Origin: Limnoperna fortunei
Lineage: Eukaryota > Mollusca > Bivalvia > Mytilida > Modiolidae
Length of the DNA: 64,000 bases
Direction: 5' to 3'
Assembly: GCA_944474755.1 (NCBI GenBank)
Contig: OX104122.1
Coordinates: 4,489,223-4,553,222 of the forward strand
Position numbers and translations under genes: made by a program. Of the stretch, positions 34,201 through 46,460 are shown piece by piece. Each line of letters begins with the position of its first letter. Positions within the stretch are counted from its first letter, which is position 1. A model generated the notes under the pieces. That model was given only the letters and a program-made list of their open reading frames with translations. It was not told the origin of the DNA and searched no databases.

Positions 34201-36772
34201 TACCCCCTGATATGACTAATCACTTGAATATGACTACCCCTGATATGACTAATTACTGGAATATGACTACCGCTGATATGACTAATTACTGGAATATGTC
34301 TACCCCTGATATGACTAATTACTGGAATATGACTACCCCTGATATGACTAATTACTGGAATATGACTACCCCCTGATATGACTAATTACTGGAATATGAC
34401 TACCCCTGATATGACTAATTACTGGAATATGACTGCCCTGGATATGACTAATTACTGGAATATGACTACCCCTGATATGACTAATTACTGGAATATGACT
34501 GCCCTGGATATGACTAATTACTGGAATATGACTACCCCCTGATATGACTAATCACTTGCATATGACTACCCCTGATATGACTAATTACTTGAATATGACT
34601 ACCCCTGATATGACTAATTACTGGAATATGATTACCCCCTGATATGACTAATCACTTGAATATGACTACCCCTGATATGACTAATTACTTGAATATGACT
34701 AATTACTTGAATATGACTACCCCTGATATGACTAATTACTTGAATATGACTACCCCTGATATGACTAATTACTGGAATATGACTACCCCTGATATGACTA
34801 ATTACTGGACTATGACTACCCCCTGATATGACTAATCACTTGAATATGACTTCCCCTGATGTGACTTATTACTTGAATATGACAACCCTTGATATGACTA
34901 ATTACTGGAATATGATTACCCCCTAATATGACTAATCACTTGAATATGACTACCCCTGATATGACTAATTACTTGAATATGACTACCCCTGATATGACTA
35001 ATTACTGGAATATGATTACCCCCTGATATGACTAATCACTTGAATATGACTACCCCTGATATGACTAATTACTTGAATATGACTAATTACTTGAATATGA
35101 CTACCCCTGATATGACTAATTACTTGAATATGACTATCCCTGATATGACTAATTACTGGAATATGACTACCCCTGATATGACTAATCACTTGAATATGAC
35201 TACCCCTGATGTGACTTATTACTTGAATATGACAACCCTTGATATGACTAATTACTGGAATATGACTACCCCTGATATGACTAATTACTGGTATATGACT
35301 ACCCCTGATATGACTAATTACTTGAATATGACAACCCTTGATATGACTAATTACTGGACTATGACTACGTCCTGATATGACTAATTACTTGAATATGACT
35401 ACCCCCTGATATGACTAATTACTGGTATATGACTACCCCTGATATGACTAATTACTGGTATATGACTACCCCTGATATGACTAATTACTTGAATATGACT
35501 ACCCCATTATATGACTAATTACTGGTATATGACTACCCCTGATATGACTAATTACTTGAATATGACTAACCCTGATATGACTAATTACTGGACTATGACT
35601 ACCCCTGATGTGACTAATTACTGGACTATGACTGCGTCCTGATATGACTAATTACTTGAATATGACTACCCCATGATATGACTAATTACTGGAATATGAC
35701 TGCCCTGGATATGACTAATTACTGGAATATGACTACCCCCTGATATGACTAATCACTTGAATATGACTACCCCTGATATGACTAATTACTTGAATATGAC
35801 TACTCCCTGATATGACTAATTACTTGAATATGACTACCCCTGATATGACTAAGTACTGGAATAGGACTACCCCTGATATGACTAATTACTTGAATATGAC
35901 TACCCCCTGATATGACTAATTACTTGAATATGACTACCCCTGATATGACTAATTACTTGAATATGACTACCCCTGATATGACTAATTACTGGAATATGAC
36001 TACCCCCTGATATGACTAATTACTTGAATATGACTACCCCCTGATATGACTAATTACTGGAATATGACTTCCCCCTGATATGACTAATTACTGGAATATG
36101 ACTACCCCCTGATATGACTAATCACTTGAATATGACTACCCCTGATATGACTAATTACTTGAATATGACTACCCCCTGATATGACTAATCACTTGAATAT
36201 GACTACCCCCTGATATGACTAATTACTTGAATATGACAACCCCTGATATGACTAATTACTGGAATATGACTACGTCCTGATATGACTAATTACTGGAATA
36301 TGACTACCCCTGATATGACTAATTACTGGAATATGACTACCCCTGATATGACTAATTACTGGAATATGACTTCCCCCTGATATGACTAATTACTGGAATA
36401 TGACTACCCCTGATATGACTAATTACTGGAATATGACTACGTCCTGATATGACTAATCACTTGAATATGACTACCCACGGATATGACTAATTACTTGAAT
36501 ATGACAACCCCTGATATGACTAATTACTGGACTATGACTACGTCCTGATATGACTAATTACTTGAATATGACTACCCCCTGATATGACTAATCACTTGAA
36601 TATGACTACCCACGGATATGACTAATTACTTGAATATGACAACCCCTGATATGACTAATTACTGGACTATGACTACGTCCTGATATGACTAATTACTTGA
36701 ATATGACTACCCCCTGATATGACTAATCACTTGAATATGACTACCCCTGATGTGACTTATTACTTGAAAATG
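31226..36772. repeat. 32-34 bp minisatellite, about 165 units (5.5 kb)
   Basis: Unit TGATATGACTAATTACTGGA, then ATATGACTACCCC. The unit is an internal dimer: ATATGACTAATTACTGGA and ATATGACTACCCCTG share ATATGACTA, so the present unit likely arose by fusion of two shorter repeats. Variants with CACTTGAAT and GGACTATGACTACGTCC cluster in the right half and recur as groups. The left edge is more degenerate. In a few stretches of 33-bp units a forward frame stays open (MTNYLNMTTPD-type period); this is a by-product. Confidence 0.98.
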
Positions 36773-37299
36773 ACTTATCGTTTCCTGATTGCTCCTTGGT
36801 ATATTCGATTCTCTTTTTTTTTCAAAATTACTTTTATGATTTTACAAGATTTGTAAGAAAAATAATAATAATTTAATAACTATACGTACGAAACATATCT
36901 ATTTCGCAAAATACAAAACAATATTCAGTTAATAAAGTTCACGTCAAGACATTACTTGGAGGCTTCTTCAAAAAAGTCGCTTCCTGTAGTTAGGCATGGC
37001 TGTTCAGTGTGAAGACACGGTTGTGGACAGTTGTCCGGAGCACCTGCGTGCACCCATGGTTTTTATTGGGGTCGGGTTACTCCCTAACTGTTTTTTGTGA
37101 TTTTGGTTTTTTGTGTTGCGTTTGTCTATATCCGGATTTGTAACTGTCCCTTGACCTTTAGCTCTTGTTGTTCGGTCGGTTTTCTTTGTTATTTTTCTTG
37201 TAAAGACACGTTGTAGAGGGAGCTTCACATATTTGTACATGTAGTTAGGCACTGCTGTTTACAGTTGTAAAGACACGCCTGTGTGCTTGTGGAAGGAAC
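36773..37299. other. Interarray sequence with an interspersed-repeat remnant
   Basis: About 37010-37205 includes GCACCCATGGTTTTTATTGG and GGATTTGTAACTGTCCCTTG; the reverse strand is open for 82 codons (MPNYMYKYVKLPLQ onward), with a basic, repeat-like composition. Its right part matches 4641-4678. Probably a piece of an old mobile element; class unknown. Confidence 0.45.
37164..37201. repeat. Short dispersed repeat, copy 2
   Basis: CTTGTTGTTCGGTCGGTTTT followed by CTTTGTTATTTTTCTTG; matches 4641-4678 with about two differences. Confidence 0.55.
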
Positions 37300-37418
37300 T
37301 TAAGGTAAGTGTGATGTTGACCTGCTCATAATATAGGTAAGTGTGTTGGAGGACCGGCTCATACTGTAGGTAAGTGTGACGGAGGACCGGCTCATACTGT
37401 AGGTAAGTGTGACGGAGT
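37300..37418. repeat. 34-bp minisatellite, left part of a split family, 3-4 units
   Basis: GGAGGACCGGCTCATACTGT then AGGTAAGTGTGAC. Same family and orientation as 39966-40720. Confidence 0.93.
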
Positions 37419-38382
37419 ATTTTCTACTATCTACTGCCTAAAAGAAGGATGGAGTTTTGAAATCGAGACCGGATATAACTATGTGAACAGTAGATAGCAA
37501 AATTATGTGAGTTTTGGGGAGTTTCAGAAGCTAGATAAGAACTTTATGCTGAAATAAATACAGACCAGGAGTATTTTGTTTGTTTCCCCCGCAGTTCGAG
37601 ATTTTGTAAACATAAACATAAACATAAACATAAACAGTCAACTGAAATGTCTACAGAAAGATTAAAATACGGGTGTTAAGACGAAAGATATTGCTGCATG
37701 TTTTGAACGCCTCCACAATCACATAGAAACTTAAATTGGTGCAATAAAGTTTGAGCATAGCGAGTTAACCGAAAAGAGTAGACGTAGTCAAAAACCAGGT
37801 TGAATTATTCAATGCAGACTTTTAGGACCTTAACAACAAGCTGATGCTCAACTAGGAAGCACAACTAGAAGCCGAACGTAACATTCCATACCACCCCGAG
37901 ATGCTGACTAAAAAAACTTTGCAAAAAATTGTGTGTACTTGATACTAAATCTGAATAAAGCTTTTATATTTATAGTTGTATACTTAAATATATATGTCGC
38001 TTACCTGTCTTTTATCTTTGTTATGCATAGTATGTCTGTTTATTGTTTACGTTTTTGTGTGTATATGACTTTTCATTTTTACACTGCGTAGTACAAAACA
38101 ATGTAGGAAATTCCTGAGAAGATGTGTATTGCTTCTTTTCATTCATAAAGTCGGGTGTCTTCGTGGAAGGCCGCGTTTACATCAACATCCGGCTAACTAA
38201 CAGCATGTGAAATAAATTCCTCGGATTTGTGAATGGAAATACTAATCATCTTTAGTTAAAAGGGGATTTAATTCTGTTTGTGGCTGAATGGGTTTGATAT
38301 AAAAACAATGGGAATTTGTTTATATATAAATCGTCATAACTTTTGAAGTAATAAGTATAATATGGAGTAGGCATTGTCAAAA
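37419..38382. other. Unannotated stretch with a hexanucleotide tract
   Basis: (CATAAA)n, about four units, at 37610-37636. Otherwise AT-rich with no supported gene. Confidence 0.55.
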
Positions 38383-39941
38383 TGCGAGCACAGATTGATG
38401 ATTGATTGATTAATGGTGTTTAGCGAGCATGCACAGACAATATAGTCTTTTATTATCAATATATAATGTGCACTCCGTTACTTCCGAACACCATGAATGT
38501 GCCTCTAAATTCCAGTGGTCACGTGACGTATTTCTTTTTGTAATTGGTGACGTCATATGATTGTCAGTTTTTAAAGATCGATTAAGAGATTGCAAAAAAT
38601 AGTATTCAATTTTTGTTGTTATTCCGACGCAGTCGGTATTATATTCACTTTTTACCCTTTGACCTCATGACACTTCACCTCTCGAAAAAGCAAGTCACGT
38701 GATCGTAATTCTGTTTCTTGATAAGTCAAAAACTAATTGGACAGGGGTTCGGAACAGGGCGGTTAATTGGACAGGGGTTCGGAACAGGTTTGTAAATTGG
38801 CAATTCACCTTTCAAATTGTGTACAATTATTATTAGATTTTACCGTCTGTTTGTTTATAAAATTATTTCATAGTGGAATTTAAGTATTAAGAACGATAGA
38901 GATGAGCTGCAATTTGTAAAATTTTATATCAAACAACAGACAAAATGTTAAATATTTTTTATTTGAAGTACAGCGCAAATTAAAACGCATGTTAACACGC
39001 TGGATTTTGGCGGGCTTTTATGAAGTGTAAAAAAGACGAAGAGAAGAAATTTTAATTAATTTCTTTAATAAATACAAATTAACAATTATTTTATATACAT
39101 GTTGATATTAAATCAAATGCATTATTATTGTTCTTGGGCGTCCGTCGTAGCACACACATAGATAGAGAGTTGTGGCTCTTATTGTAAAGTATACTTTGCT
39201 TATTTAATTAAACAATTTCTAATATTCAATTTTTGTTTACATAGTGGGTTTCAATACATAATAGCAATAAACGTTCTGGAATACATGTACATGTACAACA
39301 AAGTACATGTAGTTGTATGTAAATTATCAATTTTAGGTTAACTGTATGCTTGGTAAATCTGTTAATATCGAAAACACGTAAATAAAATAATCTGTTGAAA
39401 TATAAAAATACATATGGGGGGGGGCCACACATGTATAAATTAATCATTTCAAACTCGTTTCACATGTGTGTAAATTTATAGGTTCATGATTTCTTTCACG
39501 TAGTAATAGTTGTCCTTCAGTACTTCCCCAAAAATGTCCATCAAACATTTCTGTTCTATTGAAACGGGGAATTTGTATGACAATAATGGCGATTCGTAGT
39601 TCAATGCATAACTCAATTTATATCTTTACTGCGTCGGGTATCTTTTTTAAAGATAGTACTTGTTTTTAAATATAACATTAACTTTTTATCATTGTCAAAT
39701 TTATTTTTAAAGTCTTTCTTTAAAGTTAAATTTAGTGTTCTTCATTCACTTTGTTCCAGTTTTTTGACAATATCAACCTCCGGACGAAAAAAAATCAATA
39801 TCAGCATTAAGCAGATTTTGATCACGTTATTTCATTTTGATCACGTGATTTCATTTTGATCACGTGACGCGTAATTGCCGTAGAGCTCACCGCTCTTCGC
39901 GGGCAGCTTCGCTGCCCCGCTGCGAGCTGTGCTCGCCATTA
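38383..39941. mobile_element. TIR-bounded element, copy 2 (about 1.56 kb)
   Basis: Ends TGCGAGCACAG (38383-38393) and CTGTGCTCGCC (39927-39937) are inverted repeats; TCAAAA flanks both sides (38377-38382 and 39942-39947), a plausible 6-bp target duplication. Shares an internal block with 4748-4830 and related GCGAGCA ends. Near the right end a GC-rich hairpin (GGGCAGCTTCGCTGCCC) precedes the TIR. Internal short tandem pieces: AATTGGACAGGGGTTCGGAA twice at 38733-38788, and TTTTGATCACGTGATTTCA three times at 39816-39868. No transposase frame seen. Confidence 0.6.
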
Positions 39942-39965
39942 TCAAAACATTTTTATTAAAGAAGT

Positions 39966-40720
39966 ATGAGCAGGTCCTCCATAACACCTACCTGCAGTGC
40001 AGGACTGGCTCATACTGTAGGAAAGTGTGATAGAGGGCCGGTTTATACTAAGTTAATTGTGATGGAGGACCGGCTCATACTGTACATGAAGTTAATTGTG
40101 ATGGAAGACCGGCTTATACTGTTGTGTGTGTGTGTGTGTGTGATTGAGGACAACTCAAACTGTAGGTAAGTGTGATGGTGGACCTGCTCATACAGTAGGT
40201 AAGTGTGATGTAGGACTGGCTTATACTGTAGGTAAGTGTGTAGAGGACCGGCTCATACTGTAGGTAAGTGTGATGGTGGACCTGCTCATACTGTACGTAA
40301 GTGTGATGGAGAACCTACTCATACCGTAGGTAAGTGTGATGTAGGACTGGCTTATACTGTAGGTAAGTATGTAGATGACCGGCTCATACTGTAGGTAAGT
40401 GTGATGGTGGACCTGCTCATTTTGTAGGTAAGTGTGATGGAGGACCGGCTCATACTGTAGGTAAGTGTAATGGTGGACCTGCTCATTTTGTAGGTAAGTG
40501 TGATTGAGGACCGGCTCATACTGCAGGTAAGTTGGATGTAGGACAGTCTTGTATGGTAGGTAAGTGTGATGGATTACCACCCCATACTGTAGGCAAGTGT
40601 GATGGATTACCGGCTCACACTTTAGGTAGCTGTGATGGAAGACCGGCTCATACTGTAGGCTAGTGCGACGGAGGACCGGTGCATACTGTAAATAAGGGTG
40701 ATTGAGAACTGTCTTATACT
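39966..40720. repeat. 34-bp minisatellite, right part of a split family, about 20 units
   Basis: Units of about 34-36 bp: GGACCGGCTCATACTGTAGG then TAAGTGTGATGGA. A (GT)n tract at 40123-40141 interrupts it. Most units contain TAG|GTAAGT, a perfect splice-donor word on the plus strand. Reverse-strand open frames are by-products. Confidence 0.95.
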
Positions 40721-41024
40721 GAAGCTAAATCAGACATATTTAAGACTTCAATATTTCATTAATGCGGGAATTTTCAAATGTCGTAAGTTACGACAAACAC
40801 ATTAGTACACAGTGCTGTTCATTGTAGTTTGTAGCCTCGCGGGATTTAATGAAATAATTTCTTCTGGCATGAATATATACTGATTTTACCACGAGATGAT
40901 CCTATACGCCAAATATTTTACCCAAGCGTATGCAAATGATAAAATGTGGGCAGCATGAGCCAACAGGTGTTAAAATTTGCATCATTACTACATTATACTT
41001 GTCTTTTTATCTTTGTTCTCGTGA
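40721..41024. other. Spacer between arrays
   Basis: No feature supported. Confidence 0.5.
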
Positions 41025-41235
41025 CGGTGGAACCGCCTCCTCTTTTTATGTGTGCATGTTTTGAATGTATCTGTGTTCTCAGAACCGTGGAACCGCCTCC
41101 TCTCTGTATGTATGCATGTTCTAAATGTATCTGTTATCGTTTCTCTATATGTGCATGTTTTTAATGTATGTTTGATCTCATCACCGTCGAACCGCATCCT
41201 TTCTTTATTTGTATGTATTTTAATTGTATATGTGT
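41025..41235. repeat. Degenerate 60-bp-class repeat, about 3 units
   Basis: GTGGAACCGCCTCCTCT at about 41027 and 41087, and GTCGAACCGCATCCTTT at about 41187, each followed by TATGTATGCATGTT-like sequence. Directly followed by the 38-bp array. Confidence 0.85.
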
Positions 41236-44200
41236 ACTTTGAGTATGCACTCTGCTGCCGCTCTCGTTTTAAGACTGTAAGTATGCACCCTGCTGCCGCT
41301 ACTGTTATCAGACTGTTAGTATGCACTCTGCTGCCGCTCTCGTTTTAAGACTGTAAGTATGCACCCTGCTGCCGCTCTCGTTTTAAGACTGTAAGTATGC
41401 ACCCTGCTGCCGCTCCTGTTATAAGACTGTTGGTATGCACTCTGCTGCCGCTCTCGTTTTAAGACTGTAAGTATGCACCCTGCTGCCGCTCTTGTTATAA
41501 GACTGTTAGTATGCACCCTGCTGCCGCTCCCGTTATCAGACTGTTAGTATGCACCCTGCTGCCGCTCCTGTTATAAGACTGTTAGTATGCATCATGCTGC
41601 CGCTCCCGTTATAAGACTGTTAGTATGCTACCTGCTGCCGCTCCCGTTATCAGACTGTAAGTATGCACCTGCTGCCGCTCCCGTTATAAGACTGTTAGTA
41701 TGCACCCTGCTGCCGCTCCCTTAATAAGACTGTAAGTATGCACCTGCTGCCGCTCCCTTTATAAGACTGTTAGTATGCACCCTGCTGCCGCTCCCGTTAT
41801 CAGACTGTAAGTATGCACCTGCTGCCGCTCCCTTTATAAGACTGTAAGTATGCACCTGCTGCCGCTCCCTTTATAAAACTGTTAGTATGCACCTGCTGCC
41901 TCTCCCTTTATAAGACTGTAAGTATGCACCTGCTGCCGCTCCCGTTATAAGTCTGTTAGTATGCACCCTGCTGCCGCTCCTGTTATAAGACTGTTAGTAT
42001 GCACCCTGCTGCCGCTCCTGTTATAAGACTGTAAGTATGCACCCTGCTGCCGCTCTCGTTTTAAGACTGTAAGTATGCACCCTGCTGCCGCTCCTGTTAT
42101 AAGACTGTTAGTATGCACCCTGCTGCCGCTCATGTTATAAGTCTGTAAGTATGCACCTGCTGCCGCTCCCGTTATAAGTCTGTTAGTATGCACCCTGCTG
42201 CCGCTCCTGTTATCAGACTGTTAGTATGCACCCTGCTGCCGCTCCTGTTATAAGACTGTCAGTATGCACCCTGTTGCCGCTCCCGTTATAAGACTGTAAG
42301 TATGCACCCTGCTGCCGCTCCTGTTATAAGACTGTTAGTATGCACCCTGCTGCCGCTCCTGTTATAAGTCTGTTAGTATGCACCCTGCTGCCGCTCCCGG
42401 TATAAGACTGTAAGTATGCACCTGCTGCGGCTCCCTTTATAAGACTGTTAGTATGCACCCTGCTGCCGCTCTCGTTTTAAGACTGTAAGTATGCACCCTG
42501 CTGCCGCTCCCCTTATAAGACTGTTAGTATGCACCCTGCTGACGCTCCCATTATCAGACTGTAGTATGCACCCTGCTACCGCTTCCGTTATAAACCTGTT
42601 AGTATTCACCCTGCTTTCGCTCAACATAATACTGTAAGTATGCACCCTGCTGCCGCTCCCGTTATAAGCCTGTTAGTATGCACCCTGCTTTCGCTCAACA
42701 TAATACTGTATGCACCCTGCTACCGCTCCCGTTATAAGCCTGTTAGTATGCACCCTGCTTTCGCTCAACATAAGACTGTATCCACCCTGCTACCGCTCCC
42801 GTTATAAGACTGTAAGTATGCACCCTGCTGCCGCTCCCGTTATAAGACTGTAAGTATGCACCCTGCTGCCGCTCCCGTTATAAGACTGTAAGTATGGAAC
42901 CTGCTGCCGCTCCCGTTATAAGACTGTTAGTATGCACCCTGCTGCCGCTTCCGTTACAAGACTGTTAGTATGCACCCTGCTTCCGCTCCACTTATAACAC
43001 TGTAAGTATGCACCCTGCTGCCGCTCCCGTTATAAGACTGTTAGTATGCACCCTGCTGCCGCTATCGTTATAAGACTGTAAGTATGCACCCTGCTGCCGC
43101 TTTCCTTATAAGACTGTTAGTATGCACCCTGCTGCCGCTCCCTTTATAAGACTGTAAGTATGGAACCTGCTGCCGCTCCCGTTATAAGACTGTTAGTATG
43201 CACCCTGCTGCCGCTTCCGTTACAAGACTGTTAGTATGCACCCTGCTGCCGCTCCACTTATAACACTGTAAGTATGCACCCTGCTGCCGCTCCCGTTATA
43301 AGACTGTTAGTATGCACCCTGCTGCCGCTATCGTTATAAGACTGTAAGTATGCACCCTGCTGCCGCTCCCCTGATAAGACTGTTAGTATGCACCCTGCTG
43401 CCGCTCCCCTTATAAGACTGTTAGTATGCACCCTGCTACCGCTCCCGTTATAAGCCTGTTAGTATGCACCCTGATTTCGCTCAACATAATACTGTAAGTA
43501 TGCACCCTGCTGCCGCTCCCGTTATAAGCCTGTTAGTATTCACCCTGCTTTCGCTCAACATAATACTGTATGCACCCTGCTACCGCTCCCGTTATAAGAC
43601 TGTAAGTATGCACCCTGCTGCCGCTCCCGTTATAAGACTGTAAGTATGCACCCTGCTGCCGCTCCCGTTATAAGACTGTAAGTATGGAACCTGCTGCCGC
43701 TCCCGTTATAAGACTGTTAGTATGCACCCTGCTGCCGCTTCCGTTACAAGACTGTTAGTATGCACCCTGCTGCCGCTCCACTTATAACACTGTAAGTATG
43801 CACCCTGCTGCCGCTCCCGTTATAAGACTGTTAATATGCACCCTGCTTCCGCTATCGTTATAAGACTGCAAGTATGCACCCTGCTGCCGTTCCCCTTATA
43901 AGACTGTTAGTATGCACCCTGCTGCCTCTCCCCTTATAAGACTGTTAGTATGAACCCTGCTGCCGCTCAACATAATACTGTAAGTATGCACCCTGCTGCC
44001 GCTCCCGTTATAAGACTGTAAGTATGCACCCTGCTGCCGCTCTCGTTATAAGACTGTAAGTATGGAACCTGCTGCCGCTCCCGTTATAAGACTGTTAGTA
44101 TGCACCCTGCTGCCGCTACCGTTACAAGACTGTTAGTATGCACCCTGCTGCCGCTCCACTTATAACACTGTAAGTATGCACCCTGCTGCCGCTCCCGTTA

Positions 44201-44815
44201 TAAGACTGTTAATATGCACTCTGCTGCCGCTATCGTTATAAGACTGTAAGTATGCACCCTGCTGCCGGTCCCCTTATAAGACTGTTAGTATGCACCCTTC
44301 TGCCGCTCCCCTTATAAGACTGTTAGTATGCACCCTGCTGCCGCTCAACATAATACTGTAAGTATGCACCCTGCTGCCGCTCCCGTTATAAGACTGTTAG
44401 TATGCACCCTGCTGCCGCTATCGTTATAAGACTGTAAGTATGCACCCTGCTGCCGCTCCCCTTATAAGACTGTTAGTATGCACCCTGCTGCCGCTCCCCT
44501 TATAAGACTGTTAGTATGCACCCTGCTGCCGCTCAACATAATACTGTAAGTATGCACCTTGCTGCCGCTCCCCTTATAAAACTGTTAGTATGCACCCTGC
44601 TGCCGCTCCAGTTATAAATCTGTTAGTATGCATCCTGCTGCCGCTACCGTTATAGGACTGTAAGTATGCACCTTGCTGCCGCTCACGTTATAAGACTGTT
44701 AGTATGCACCCTGCTGCCGCTCCCGTTATAAGACTGTTAGTATGCATCCTGCTGCCGCTCACGTTATAAGACTGTTAGACGTATGCACCCTGCTGCCGCT
44801 CCCGTTATAAGACTA
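41236..44815. repeat. 37-38 bp minisatellite, about 95 units (3.6 kb)
   Basis: Unit TTATAAGACTGTTAGTATGC, then ACCCTGCTGCCGCTCCCG. GTAAGTATG and GTTAGTATG variants alternate. A marker unit with TATGGAACCTGCTG occurs near 42893, 43159, 43683 and 44061, each followed by the same series of variants (CTTCCGTTACAAG, CCACTTATAACAC, CTATCGTTATAAG), which is evidence of higher-order block duplication of 7-14 units. Confidence 0.98.
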
Positions 44816-45469
44816 TCAGTTTATCCAAATGGTTGTTTAACATATAGCTTAATTGACAGGTAAATTACGGCGACCAGCTTAATTGCTTTGATACAGTTAA
44901 TTTACAGATTCACCTTTATGAACAGATATTTAATTACAATAGTGCCGTTAAAAGCAGACGTTACCTAATAAAACGTGCAGCAAGCAAATTCATTAAACGA
45001 TAAATCAGGGAGTCGATCTTTATTTACCGATATATTTGGGATTAAGGAATAAATTATGGAGAAAATCACGTGTTTTATTGAGCAATGTGTAGAGATCGTG
45101 GGAGATAACTGAAGTTAACTTGATAGGATGTTATGAAAGAATTTACTAGTTATCTCCCACTAAATACATTTAACGTGTCAAATTATTTACAGAATAACAT
45201 TTATATTAATCTCAGAAAAAAAGAAGAACAGCAGCATTAATGATATGGTGATAATAATGTATATTAATTGCCCTGGAGTGAATCGCCGTGAAATATCTTA
45301 AATCTTATAAATAGTATATTTAAAACGCTTTCGAAATCGGGTAGAAAACAATTACGCTTGGCGACATTTGGTAGGTAACTATTACACGTAGGTAACAATT
45401 ACACTTGTTCTTATTTGCAGAAAACTATTCCTCATGTCGACATCAGTTAGAGAACGATTACATTCTCAA
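44816..45469. other. Unannotated AT-rich stretch
   Basis: No gene supported. Just before the next array, at about 45410-45480, diverged copies of its unit appear (CATGTCGACATCAGTTAG). Confidence 0.5.
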
Positions 45470-46140
45470 CATCAGGTAGGTAACTGTTACACTTGTCGAA
45501 ATCGGGTAGCTAACGAAGGTAGCCAATTACACTTGTCAACATCAGGTAGGTAACTATTACACTTGTCAACATCAGGTAGGTAACTATTACACTTGTCAAC
45601 ATCAGGTAGGTAACTATTACACTTGTCAACATCAGGTAAGTACATGTAACTATTACACTTGTCAACATCAGGTAGGTAACTATTACACTTGTCAACATCA
45701 GGTAAGTACATGTAACTATTACACTTGTCAACATCAGGTAGGTAACTATTACACTTGTCAACATCAGGTAAGTAACTATTACACTTGTCAACATCAGGTA
45801 AGTAACTATTACACTTGTCAGCATCAGGTAGGTAACTATTACACTTGTCAACATCAGGTAGGTTACTATTACACTTGTCGACATCAGGTAGGTAACTATT
45901 ACACTTGTCAAAATCAGGTAAGTAACTATTACACTTGTCAACATCAGGTAGGTAACTATTACACTTGTCAGCATCAGGTAGGTAACTATTACACTTGTCA
46001 ACATCAGGTAAGTAACTATTACACTTGTCAACATCAGGTAGGTAACTATTACACTTGTCAGCATCAGGTAGGTAACTATTACACTTGTGAACATCAGGTA
46101 GGTGACGTGGGTAACCAGTTTCTCTTGTCGACATCAGGTA
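45470..46140. repeat. 30-bp minisatellite, about 21 units, decaying to about 46460
   Basis: Unit AACTATTACACTTGTCAACA, then TCAGGTAGGT or TCAGGTAAGT. Two 36-bp units carry an extra ACATGT. Beyond 46140 degenerate copies continue at irregular spacing to about 46455. Two reverse frames stay open because 30 is a multiple of three; these are by-products. Confidence 0.97.
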
Positions 46141-46460
46141 ACTATAACGATTTGTTCATCTGTAGTAATAAATCACACTTGACGACATCTTTATTGAGCT
46201 ATATACATCTGGGTATGTAACTCTTACACCATTTCCACATCTCAAGTAAATGATTACAAATTTCAACATCGTGCAGATAGCTATTGCACTTGAACACATC
46301 TGTAGTAAACGATTACACATTCAACATCAGATTGGTAAGTAACACACCTGTCGACAATAGGTTGGTAACAATAATACATGTACACATTTGTAGTAAACGA
46401 ATACACCTGTCGATATCAGGTAGGTAACTATTAATCTTGTCGACATCAGGTCTTGACGTC

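Noticed and set aside
34644..35375. Forward frames with the period MTNYLNMTTPD
   Set aside because: By-product of short runs of 33-bp units; interrupted as soon as 32- or 34-bp units appear.
37004..37252. Basic 82-codon reverse frame
   Set aside because: Its DNA contains a piece shared with 4641-4678, so it is more likely part of an interspersed repeat than a host gene.
45487..46134. Reverse-strand 215-codon frame with the period DVDKCNSYLP
   Set aside because: Looks like a Ca-binding or Cys-repeat protein at first sight, but it is a 30-bp tandem repeat with two reverse frames open at once and no signal or terminal domains.
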